Assembly: GCA_945862325.1 (NCBI GenBank)
Contig: CAMAXZ010000005.1
Coordinates: 1 to 64,000 of the forward strand
Length of the DNA stretch: 64,000 nt
Reading direction: 5' to 3'
From: Klebsiella pneumoniae
GTDB lineage: Bacteria; Myxococcota_A; UBA796; SXON01
A program made the translations under genes and the position numbers. The first letter of the stretch is position 1, and each line of letters begins with the position of its first letter. Shown here one piece after another: positions 26,956 to 33,966 of the stretch. The notes beneath the pieces are model-generated. The model did not search any database. It was not told where the DNA came from and worked only from the letters and a program-made list of their open reading frames with translations.

Positions 26956-27752
26956 GCCACGTCCTCCTCCGCGAGCTGGTCCCGGGCTTCTTCTTCGAGC
27001 GCGGTCGTGATGCGGGCGACGAGCTCGTCGAGGGACGCCGCGCCGCGCGCGAGGTTGCGGCGGTAGAGCACGATCGTCGGCGGCTCGCCGCCTTCGCGGT
27101 CCTGCGGCAGGGCGTCCACCGTCGGCGTCGGCGGCGGGTGGTGGGCCCGCAGGCGCTCGAGGGACGGGAGGTCCTCGTAGACGATCTGCACGCCCCGCAG
27201 CGCGCCGCGGAGCTCGGGCGAGAGCGACGACAACGCGGCTTGGAGCAGCGCGTCCCACGAGGACGGCGGCACGACGAGCGGCCGCGGGTAGGCGTCCGGA
27301 CGGATCGACTGCGCGCGCTCGTACGCCGCCGCGGAGCCCGTGAAGTCGCCGAGGAGCTCGAGGCACTGGGCGCGGACGGCGTGCGCGCGAGCGTGCGCCC
27401 CGGCGCGGGTGGGGTCGGCGATGAGCGCGTCGGCGGCGGCGAGCGCCGGCTCGACCTGGCACGCGGCCAGGAGCGCGGCGGCCTCCAAAGCGCCGATGTC
27501 CGCGCCGCGGGCGCGGGCGTGCCGCGCCGCGAGGATGCCCACCTCGGCGTGGCCATAGCGGGGCGCCGCGTCCGCCACGAGCTTCAGGGCGTCGACGTCG
27601 TCGGCGTCGTCGTCGAGGAGCTCCTCGGCCAGCGCGACGCACTCGCCGTAGTCGCCGCGCGTCAGGGCTTCGCGCGCCGCCTGGAGGAGGATCGCGCCGC
27701 GCGCGGCCGGGTCGAGCTGCCAGCTCCCGGAGCCGAGCGTGTCACTTCGCAA
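26952..27752 (-). CDS. TPR protein with degenerate zincin_1-like C-terminal domain
   Basis: This is a 266-residue cytosolic protein starting at TTG 27752, which overlaps the upstream gene by 11 bases; no other start fits. Residues about 20-150 form TPR-like helical pairs. The C-terminal third resembles the minimal zinc peptidase family (Zincin_1, TTHA0227-like): a VPPSSWDALLQAAL helix, the VQIVYEDLP strand, a TIVLYRRNL strand and a final helix. That final helix normally carries HExxH, but here the residues read E-E-E-A-R, so zinc binding is lost. It is therefore probably a pseudoenzyme acting by protein contacts. It is co-translated with the MBL hydrolase. Confidence 0.75.
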   Translation of the reverse strand: MRSDTLGSGSWQLDPAARGAILLQAAREALTRGDYGECVALAEELLDDDADDVDALKLVADAAPRYGHAEVGILAARHARARGADIGALEAAALLAACQVEPALAAADALIADPTRAGAHARAHAVRAQCLELLGDFTGSAAAYERAQSIRPDAYPRPLVVPPSSWDALLQAALSSLSPELRGALRGVQIVYEDLPSLERLRAHHPPPTPTVDALPQDREGGEPPTIVLYRRNLARGAASLDELVARITTALEEEARDQLAEEDVA

Positions 27753-28620
27753 GGAAGACCATCGCGGCGACGAGGCCCGCCGCGAGGACCGCCACGACGA
27801 GGCCCACGCCGAGGATCATCACGGGGCCGAGCGCGCTCGCGGCGGACCGCGGCCGCTGCGGGGCCGCCGGGGAGCGCGTGGACGGGGCGATCGTCGGCGC
27901 CGTGGCCCCGCGCGCGGGGGCCGCGGCGCGAAGGGCGCCCGTGCGCATCGAAAGCGCGAACGCCGCGAACTCCGCGACGTCCTTGCAGAGGGAGAGGTCG
28001 CTCAGCAGCCACTTCTCGAAGTTCGCCTCTTCGGTCGGGTTCGTCATCCGGCCCGATTCGTACACCGGCAGCGGCGCGCAATCGAGGTTCGGCCGCTCCG
28101 CCACCTCGGACAGCTTCACGCCGTTGGCGCGCAGGGCCTGCTTGAGCGCGTGGCGCGCCTCGAGCACCGCGACGGGCATGCCGCCCAGGGCGTCCGCGGC
28201 GCGCGTGACCTCGGACATCGGCACCGCGGCGTCGTAGGTCAGGGCGAGCAGCTCGAGCTGCGCGGGGGCGAGCTGGCCGCGCGCCTCGGCCAGCAGCTCG
28301 GAAGGCGGCCGACGATCGGTGAGGGCGTTCGGGAAGTCTCCGCCGCCGATGCGGCCGCCGGCTTCCCGGATCTCGTCGGCGATGATCGCGTGCGCCCAAT
28401 CCGCGAGCTCGCCGGGCTCCGAGATGTTCACGATGCCCTGCTGGAAGCGCAGGCACGCGCGCTGCATCGGGGCGCGCCCGTGGGCGTCGCCGAGGCGCGC
28501 GGTCGACACGGCGTAGTACCAGTCGGTGAATCGTTGGGCCATCTGTTGGCCGGCGGCCGCGTCGCCCGAGAAGCGCCACTGCTTGAAGAGCTGTTGCGGG
28601 GTCGTACGGACGTCGGCCAT
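27742..28620 (-). CDS. C-terminally membrane-anchored protein with sigma-factor-like domain
   Basis: This is a 292-residue protein from ATG 28620, the first conserved-looking start; in-frame upstream codons read through intergenic DNA. The N-terminal 190 residues are helical and laid out like an ECF sigma factor. A region-2-like block lies at about 25-90, and a region-4-like block at about 125-175 has the pattern L-x5-ELL-x-L-x-Y followed by an Arg-rich helix. The N-terminus is therefore either a diverged sigma factor or an RNA polymerase or anti-sigma binding module. Pro/Ala linker residues follow, and a single membrane helix (about 268-288) ends the protein. It is first in an operon with the pseudo-zincin and MBL genes. 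Confidence 0.65.
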   Translation of the reverse strand: MADVRTTPQQLFKQWRFSGDAAAGQQMAQRFTDWYYAVSTARLGDAHGRAPMQRACLRFQQGIVNISEPGELADWAHAIIADEIREAGGRIGGGDFPNALTDRRPPSELLAEARGQLAPAQLELLALTYDAAVPMSEVTRAADALGGMPVAVLEARHALKQALRANGVKLSEVAERPNLDCAPLPVYESGRMTNPTEEANFEKWLLSDLSLCKDVAEFAAFALSMRTGALRAAAPARGATAPTIAPSTRSPAAPQRPRSAASALGPVMILGVGLVVAVLAAGLVAAMVFLAK

Positions 28621-28717
28621 GTCGGGATCGGCTCCAGCGCGAGGCGCGCGGCAGGGATGATAGGGAGGTAGGGCGGTCGACGCAAGGTGCCGCGTCGCGT
28701 CAGCGGTCACGGAGGTG

Positions 28718-29467
28718 TCACACGAGTGGCCCAGCGCACGCGAAGAGGACGACGGCTTCGCGCAGCTCGACGCCAGCGCCGAGAACGTCCCCGTTGCTAC
28801 CGCCAATGCGGCTGCGCCACGCCCCACACCAGATTGGTCCGACGAGGGCCGCGACGAACGCTCCGGTGGCGACGGCGAGCGGCGCGTCCCACGCCGCGGG
28901 GGCGGCGAGCAGGGCGCCGACGGCGGCGGACGCGACGGCGTCGGCCGGACGCACCTCCGCCTTCATCCAAGAGAAGAGCCCTGCGCCGGGGGTGGCCGCC
29001 GGCTCGCGCGACACATCCCAGGCGAGCAGTCCACGACTCACGACGCACGCCGCCCACACCGCGGGCACCGCCGTGCCCCGCTCGCCGCACGCCGCCAGCA
29101 GGGCGACCTTGACGACGAGGAGGAGGGTGGTCGCGGCGGCGCCGAGGGCGCCCACACGCGGGTCTTTCAAGATCGCCCGCCGGCGCTCGGCGTCGCCGTT
29201 GGCCCACCAGGCGTCCATGCAGTCCGCCCACCCGTCGAGGTGCAGCCCGCCGGTGACGGCCGCCCACGCCGCCACGCCGAGCGCCGCTCCCACCAGCGGG
29301 CTCGCCAGCCACGACCCGACGGTGAGGCCCCCGAGGACGGCGCACGCGACCACCCCGCCGGCGGCGGGCCACCACCAGGTCGCGCGCCCCAGGTCCCCCG
29401 GGGCCGGCGGCTCGGCGTCGACCGGGATCCGCGTGAGGAAGCCGAGCGCGAGGCGAGCGGGGTTCAC
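28718..29467 (-). CDS. cobS: Adenosylcobinamide-GDP ribazoletransferase (cobalamin synthase)
   Basis: This 249-residue integral membrane enzyme joins adenosylcobinamide-GDP with alpha-ribazole (phosphate) in the last step of the cobalamin nucleotide loop. The family motif GGLHLDGWAD lies at about residues 73-82, followed by the acidic and basic block ending in ILKDPRVGALG. Five to seven hydrophobic segments follow. The start is GTG 29467, overlapping the cobU stop (GTGA). No cobT or cobC is in the window, so the rest of the loop must be elsewhere. Confidence 0.93.
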   Translation of the reverse strand: MNPARLALGFLTRIPVDAEPPAPGDLGRATWWWPAAGGVVACAVLGGLTVGSWLASPLVGAALGVAAWAAVTGGLHLDGWADCMDAWWANGDAERRRAILKDPRVGALGAAATTLLLVVKVALLAACGERGTAVPAVWAACVVSRGLLAWDVSREPAATPGAGLFSWMKAEVRPADAVASAAVGALLAAPAAWDAPLAVATGAFVAALVGPIWCGAWRSRIGGSNGDVLGAGVELREAVVLFACAGPLV

Positions 29468-29997
29468 GGCGCGCCGCCCTTGACGTGCAACGGGAGGCCG
29501 GCCACGAGCAGGGTGACGCGGTCGGCCGCCGCGGCGACGGCCTGGTTGCAGCGGCCGAGGTGATCGCGGTAGCGCCGGGTGAGGGGGTCGGCGGGGACGA
29601 TGCCGAGGCCGACCTCGTTGGTGACGAACACGACCGGCGCCGCGAGGCCCGGCAGCGCGTCGGCGAGCGCGCGGATCGCCGCGGCCACGTCGTCGTCACG
29701 GGCGTCCACGGCGAGGAGGCGGTTGGCGACCCACAGGGTGAGGCAGTCGACGACCACGGCCGCGTGCGTCGCCGCCAGCGCGGGGAGGCGGTCGGGGAGC
29801 GCCCACGGCTCTTCGACCGTGACGAACCGCGAGGCCCGCTCGGCGCGGTGCGCCGCGATCCGCGCCGCCATCTCGTCGTCGCCCGCGGTCGCGGTGGCGA
29901 CGAAGGCGATCGGTCCGGACGGCGCGAGGGCCTCGACGCGCGCGAGCGCCCACGTGCTCTTGCCCGCGCGCGCGCCGCCGAGGACGAGCTCGATCAT
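29464..29997 (-). CDS. cobU: Adenosylcobinamide kinase/adenosylcobinamide-phosphate guanylyltransferase
   Basis: This 177-residue bifunctional P-loop enzyme phosphorylates adenosylcobinamide and then adds GMP. The Walker A motif GGARAGKS is at residues 7-14. The RAERASRFVTVEEPW segment gives the family His/Arg-rich guanylylation region, and the VDCLTLWVANRL strand and NEVGLGIVP block are both typical. Length matches CobU. The start is fixed by the ATGA overlap with the phosphopantetheinyl transferase stop. It is co-translated with cobS, so the two activating and joining steps are made together. Confidence 0.95.
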   Translation of the reverse strand: MIELVLGGARAGKSTWALARVEALAPSGPIAFVATATAGDDEMAARIAAHRAERASRFVTVEEPWALPDRLPALAATHAAVVVDCLTLWVANRLLAVDARDDDVAAAIRALADALPGLAAPVVFVTNEVGLGIVPADPLTRRYRDHLGRCNQAVAAAADRVTLLVAGLPLHVKGGAP

Positions 29998-30704
29998 GTA
30001 CCCTCCACGCGGACGCGCACCGTCGCGAGGACGCGGTGGCCGATCCAATAGTGTCGGGCCTCGAACCGGAAGCGCGAGCCGTCGACGAGCAGGCTCGCGT
30101 CGACCCGGTCGACCCCGTCCGGCGTCGGCCACACCGCGACCTCGCCGAAGCCGATGTAGCGCCGCAGGTACGGGTGGAGCGCTTTGTAGACCGCCTCTTT
30201 CACCGCGAACCGCACGATGGTGTCGACCCACTGGCGGTCGCGCGGGAGGGCGCGCACCACGGCGAGCTCCTCGGGCCGGAGCACGCGCTCGGCGACCCCG
30301 GGGCGCTCGTGGTCGGTCTCTTCCAGGTCGATCCCGATGCCGAGCTGGCCGCGCGCGACGATGGCCACCGCCAGGTCGTGTTTGTGCGTGACCGAGCCGA
30401 CGAGGCCGGGCGGCAGCTCCGGCGCGCCGTGAGCGTTCGGCAGGACGGGCGCCGGCGCGGCCCCGAGCTCCGGCAGGGCCGCCGCGAGGGCGAGCCGGCC
30501 GCCGGTGAACTCCTGGCGACGAAAGCCCCGGAGGTCCGACGCGAACGCCCGTTCGGCGGGGTGCAGGCGCTCGTGGACGTCGGGCGGAATATCGAGGATC
30601 GCCGGGGATCCTGCCGGCGCGAGATGCACTCCGGCGACGATTCCGTGTGGCAGCGCCAACACGAACGCGTTGGCGAACGGGGTGTACGGGGTCAGGTGGA
30701 GCAC
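29994..30704 (-). CDS. 4'-phosphopantetheinyl transferase (EntD/Sfp superfamily)
   Basis: This is a 236-residue PPTase that transfers phosphopantetheine from CoA to carrier proteins. The start is GTG 30704 with a GAGG ribosome site. Signatures are the SVTHKHDLAVA block, GIGIDLEETD (Mg-binding Asp and Glu) and the catalytic RFAVKEAVYKAL helix. The EntD-like N-terminal layout suggests a broad-range enzyme serving fatty acid, polyketide or nonribosomal peptide carriers. It is the first gene of an operon with cobU and cobS (ATGA), an uncommon partnership that may simply share expression. It is divergent from the exported protein gene downstream. Confidence 0.92.
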   Translation of the reverse strand: MLHLTPYTPFANAFVLALPHGIVAGVHLAPAGSPAILDIPPDVHERLHPAERAFASDLRGFRRQEFTGGRLALAAALPELGAAPAPVLPNAHGAPELPPGLVGSVTHKHDLAVAIVARGQLGIGIDLEETDHERPGVAERVLRPEELAVVRALPRDRQWVDTIVRFAVKEAVYKALHPYLRRYIGFGEVAVWPTPDGVDRVDASLLVDGSRFRFEARHYWIGHRVLATVRVRVEGT

Positions 30705-30815
30705 GGCCCGGCCTCGTATGCCGGCCGCGCACGTGGTGCAGGCGGGCGGTCCGCGCCGTGGCACGGTAGACTTCGCGTGCCCCGGCGGCAGTCGTGCGTC
30801 GCCTCGGAGGGTTGG

Positions 30816-31439
30816 TTGATCGCGCTCCTGCTCTTCGCGTTGTCTCTCGCTCCCGCCCACGGGTCTTCGGTCCTCGAAGCCGAGCATGTGCGTTTGTCCG
30901 ACGATCTCGAGCAGCTGGCCAACCGTCAGCTCTGGCCCGCGGTCGAAAAGAAGTTCGCCGAGCTGCAGAAGCTCGGCGTCGAGATGACCTACGACGACCT
31001 CGTGCACGGCGCCTACGCGGCGCGGGCCATCGGCAACATGCAGCAGGTGTACGACCGGCTCCGCGTCGCCGCGCGCATCAAGGGCACGCGCGAGGTGGTC
31101 GATTGGCTCGCGGCGATCGACGCGAACTACGGCCTCGTCGAGCTGGTCACCCACAACGCCCGTGGCGGCGAGCTGGTGTTCGTCGGCGAGCTCCCGTTCG
31201 ACCCGGATCAGCGAGGGGCGGTCGCCAACGCCATCGAGCGCGTGAAGCGCGACGGCGTGTTCGCCGGCCTCCTCCCGCGCGGCGAGTACCGCTACGCCGG
31301 CCAGCCCTTTCGGGTCGAGCCCGGCATCGGTGTCCGCATCGAAGTGAGCCCGCGCTTGAAGAAGACCACGGGTGAGCTCGTCAACGTGTCGGCCGGTCCG
31401 ATCCAGCCGCCGAGCCCCGAACCCACGACGGATCCTTGA
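30816..31439 (+). CDS. Exported protein of unknown function
   Basis: This is a 207-residue protein. I chose TTG 30816 because a GGAGG ribosome site lies five bases before it and the result is a short signal sequence (residues 1-14, then SSVLEA). GTG 30777 in the same frame would add 13 residues including two Arg. The mature part is helical at first (about 20-110), followed by a mixed region with a GELVFVGELPFD segment and a strand-rich end. A Pro-rich tail closes it. No family is recognised. Its stop overlaps the ferredoxin start by TTGA, and an outer-membrane-like protein gene follows, so the three form one operon. Confidence 0.7.
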   Translation: MIALLLFALSLAPAHGSSVLEAEHVRLSDDLEQLANRQLWPAVEKKFAELQKLGVEMTYDDLVHGAYAARAIGNMQQVYDRLRVAARIKGTREVVDWLAAIDANYGLVELVTHNARGGELVFVGELPFDPDQRGAVANAIERVKRDGVFAGLLPRGEYRYAGQPFRVEPGIGVRIEVSPRLKKTTGELVNVSAGPIQPPSPEPTTDP

Positions 31440-31645
31440 CCTACCGCGTCACCATCGACCTCACGCGCTGCATCGGCAGCTCGAACTGCGCGGAGGACGC
31501 GCCGGACGCCTTCGTGGTCGACGATCGGGGGCTCGCCAGGCTCCTGCCGGGCGCGACCGACGCGGCGGCCCTCCGCGGGGCGCGCGCGTGTCCGGTCGAG
31601 GCGATCGTCGTCCAAACCGCCAACGGAGAGTCGATTCACCCATGA
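31436..31645 (+). CDS. [3Fe-4S] ferredoxin, single-cluster type
   Basis: This is a 69-residue small ferredoxin. Three cysteines are present: Cys12 and Cys18 (spacing C-x5-C) and Cys52 in ARACPVEAI. The position that would provide a fourth ligand is not Cys, so a [3Fe-4S] cluster is expected, as in the small ferredoxins that feed cytochrome P450s. The start is TTG 31436, overlapping the previous stop by four bases, and the stop overlaps the next start (ATGA). No P450 or oxygenase is adjacent, so the redox partner is unknown. It has no signal peptide although both neighbours are exported. Confidence 0.9.
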   Translation: MTYRVTIDLTRCIGSSNCAEDAPDAFVVDDRGLARLLPGATDAAALRGARACPVEAIVVQTANGESIHP

Positions 31646-32358
31646 TGCTCCCGCTGCTCCTCGCGCTCACCGCCCCCGCGGCGGCGCTCGACGTCACCTA
31701 TTGGGGCGTCGGCGCGTCCGTCGGCACGATGGCCATCCCGACGAACTACCCGGTCGCCCTGCCCGCGAACGCCAAGGACGCCGACGGCGACGCGATGGTC
31801 GCGAAGACCAAGGGCGACGTGGAGCTCTCGCTCCGGGGAGCGCTGTACCCGACGCAGAGCGGGCGAATCAACGCCCGCGTGGACTTCGGCTTCGCGAAGG
31901 ACTGGGGGCGGCAGGAGTTCACCTTCGGATACGACCATCAGCTCCTGCGCGAGGGTGACTTCCACCTGCTCGCTGGCGGCGGCGTCGGCGCGGGCTCCGA
32001 GCGGTTCGGCGAGCTCGGCGACGGCGACGGTTCGCTCCGCGTCGCGTATTTCCCGCTTCGCGCGCAGCTCTCCGGCCTGCTGCGCTTCCCGCCGAAGTTC
32101 GCGGCGGAGGTCAGCTTGTACGGCACCTTCCACATCGTCGGCGAGCAGGCCTGGTACGACTCGCCGGACGACACGGACCCACAGACGGGCTCCGAGGCGG
32201 CGAATCCGATCTTCGGCGGGGCGGGCGTCGCGGGGGCCACCTACGCCGCGGTGGGGGCCGAGGCGACGTTCTGGTTCGGCGACTGGAAGGCCCGCGAGCC
32301 GAAGCCCCGCGGCAAGAAGGGCGGGAAGAAGGGCGGCAAGGGCGGCGGACGGGCCTGA
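31642..32358 (+). CDS. Exported, probable outer-membrane protein with basic tail
   Basis: This is a 238-residue protein with a short uncharged signal sequence (residues 1-15, AAALD). The mature part alternates strand-like blocks rich in Gly, Phe, Tyr and Leu, such as FTFGYDHQLL and FWFGDWKA. That fits a small beta-barrel of eight to ten strands. It then ends in a Lys/Gly repeat tail (about 222-238), which is unusual for a barrel and could reach the surface or bind nucleic acid or polysaccharide. The start overlaps the ferredoxin stop (ATGA). It ends 12 bases before the convergent pseudoreceiver gene. No family is recognised. Confidence 0.72.
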   Translation: MMLPLLLALTAPAAALDVTYWGVGASVGTMAIPTNYPVALPANAKDADGDAMVAKTKGDVELSLRGALYPTQSGRINARVDFGFAKDWGRQEFTFGYDHQLLREGDFHLLAGGGVGAGSERFGELGDGDGSLRVAYFPLRAQLSGLLRFPPKFAAEVSLYGTFHIVGEQAWYDSPDDTDPQTGSEAANPIFGGAGVAGATYAAVGAEATFWFGDWKAREPKPRGKKGGKKGGKGGGRA

Positions 32359-32370
32359 CGCCCTCCCGTT

Positions 32371-32847
32371 CTACACCGGGCGGATCGCGTGGACGAGCGC
32401 CACGCGGTCGTACGGCATCACCAGGGCGGTGTCGAACCCGTAGCGCGCCGCGTCGGCGACGATCGGGTGGCTGCGTCGCGTGCTCGTCGCGATGACGCGC
32501 AGCCAGGCGTCGCGGGTGCGCAGGCGTCGGACCAACGGCAGCATCGGATGGTCGTCCGCCGCGTCCACCCCTCCGACCGACACGACGCAGGCCACGAAGG
32601 GCCGGCCGGCGGCCCACGCGGCGGCGTGCGCGTGGAGCGCGCTCGCCGCGTCGTCCACCCACGAGGGCGTGAGGTCGGACGGTGGCAGCCCGGGCGAGAG
32701 CGCGGCGCGCAGGTCGGCCCGCACGCCGACGAAGAGCACCCGGCTCGGGCCGGAGCGCGGCGGCTCCGCCGGCGCGGCGGTCTGGCGGCCCGGACGCGCC
32801 TCCGGTGGGGCCGGCGCGGGCGGGACGAGGCGAAGAGTTGCGTTCAA
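32371..32847 (-). CDS. Pseudoreceiver domain protein
   Basis: This is a 158-residue protein starting at TTG 32847 with a strong AAGGAG ribosome site. After a Pro-rich segment of about 35 residues a CheY-like fold follows: strand RVLFVGV, helix, strand FVACVVSVGGV, strand RVIATST and strand TALVMPYD. The acidic pair, the phosphoacceptor Asp (Ser here) and the conserved Lys (Met here) are all missing, so phosphorylation is unlikely. It may act as a ligand-binding or protein-docking module. It lies 21 bases downstream of mutM on the same strand, probably in one transcript. Confidence 0.72.
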   Translation of the reverse strand: MNATLRLVPPAPAPPEARPGRQTAAPAEPPRSGPSRVLFVGVRADLRAALSPGLPPSDLTPSWVDDAASALHAHAAAWAAGRPFVACVVSVGGVDAADDHPMLPLVRRLRTRDAWLRVIATSTRRSHPIVADAARYGFDTALVMPYDRVALVHAIRPV

Positions 32848-32868
32848 GCTCGGCTCCTTCCCGGGGAC

Positions 32869-33696
32869 TCAGCCGCGCGGGGGCTGACAGCTTGGACACC
32901 AGTACGTGCTTCGACCAGCCTGAATCATACGTTCGATGTCGGCTTTACACGTGGGGCAGGGCGTCCCTAGGCGGCGATACACCCGAAATGGGTTCGCGGC
33001 GAGGGACTCCTCCACGTAGGTGATCGTGTCGCCGTCGCCCTGCTCGGCCAAGGTCGTGCGCAGGGTGGTCTGCAGCGCCGCGTCGAGGCGCGCGTGGGCG
33101 GCGTCGTCGAGGGCGTCGCACGGGGTGCGCGGGTCGATCCCCGCCCGCCACAGCGCCTCCATCGCCTGCACGTTGCCGACGCCTGCGACCACGGCCTGGT
33201 CCATGAGGGCGACCTTGACGGGCCGCGCCCCGCGAAGCAGGGGGAGGGGGCTCCCGAGCGCGTCCGGGCCGAGCCCCTCGACGAGCGCGCGCTCGCCCTC
33301 GTCGAGGGAGCACGGGACCACCCCGCCGAGCAGCCGGGCGTCGACGAAGTACAGCGTCGCACCGTCGGCGAGCGACAGGCCGACGCGCGCGAAGCGCGGC
33401 GACGGCGAGGGTTCGCCCCGCACCCACTTGCCGGTCATGCCGAGGTGCAGGAGCAGGGCGCGCCGGCCGAACGGCCACAGGATGCGCTTGCCGTGGCGGC
33501 GCGGCGCCGCTGGCGCCGCGCCGCGCACCACCGCGTCGAGCGCGTCAGCGGCGTCGGGACGCCCGGCGGACGGACGGGCCGTGCGGCTGAGGCGAACGGA
33601 GCGCGGATCGATCACCTGAGCGCCGACGATCGGCGCCGTGCGCGTCCAACGCTCCAGCGCGCGGCGGCAGAACTCCACCTCGGGGAGCTCCGGCAT
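32869..33696 (-). CDS. mutM: Formamidopyrimidine-DNA glycosylase (Fpg/MutM)
   Basis: This is a 275-residue base-excision repair glycosylase/AP lyase for 8-oxoguanine and formamidopyrimidines. The start is fixed by the invariant MPELPEVE: Pro2 is the Schiff-base nucleophile and Glu3 is catalytic. Lys70 lies in the GKRILWPF strand (position 57 in E. coli, so an insertion precedes it). The C-terminal zinc finger uses Cys247, Cys250, Cys267 and Cys270. The intercalating region and a two-domain length match the family. It faces a small membrane protein gene across a 51-base spacer and is followed by the pseudoreceiver gene. Confidence 0.95.
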   Translation of the reverse strand: MPELPEVEFCRRALERWTRTAPIVGAQVIDPRSVRLSRTARPSAGRPDAADALDAVVRGAAPAAPRRHGKRILWPFGRRALLLHLGMTGKWVRGEPSPSPRFARVGLSLADGATLYFVDARLLGGVVPCSLDEGERALVEGLGPDALGSPLPLLRGARPVKVALMDQAVVAGVGNVQAMEALWRAGIDPRTPCDALDDAAHARLDAALQTTLRTTLAEQGDGDTITYVEESLAANPFRVYRRLGTPCPTCKADIERMIQAGRSTYWCPSCQPPRG

Positions 33697-33747
33697 GGTC
33701 ACCTCCCGTGGGGACGTGTTATGACGGCGATCCTCGCGGAGCCGCGC

Positions 33748-33951
33748 ATGCACTCTGGGTCCATGATGTACAACTTCCTCCTGGTTCCGCTGGGCATCTT
33801 CGGCACCCTGAGCGTGTGCCTCGCGTTCGCGTTCCTGCTCCCTGGCGTCGGTCAGGGGCTCGCCGCCATCTGGACCTTCGTCGTCGCCGACCTCTACTAC
33901 CAGAAGTGGCAGGACGCGCGGAGCGGCGCAGACTCGAAGAAGCCGCACTAG
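33748..33951 (+). CDS. Small membrane protein
   Basis: This is a 67-residue protein. Three starts are possible: ATG 33721, ATG 33748 (chosen, GGAG seven bases upstream) and ATG 33763. One long or two short hydrophobic helices occupy about residues 8-45, and a polar Lys/Ser-rich tail ends in KKPH. No conserved family is recognised. It is transcribed divergently from mutM and faces the 3' end of the large kinase gene across 15 bases. It may be an envelope stress or respiratory-chain accessory peptide, but this is a guess. Confidence 0.6.
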   Translation: MHSGSMMYNFLLVPLGIFGTLSVCLAFAFLLPGVGQGLAAIWTFVVADLYYQKWQDARSGADSKKPH

Positions 33952-33966
33952 CGGGCCTGGCGCGCG

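Noticed and set aside
26956..27642. N-terminal extension of the MBL hydrolase frame
   Set aside because: It overlaps the TPR/pseudo-zincin gene out of frame. The conserved MRFVLVGTGT start at 26955 with ATGA coupling is far better.
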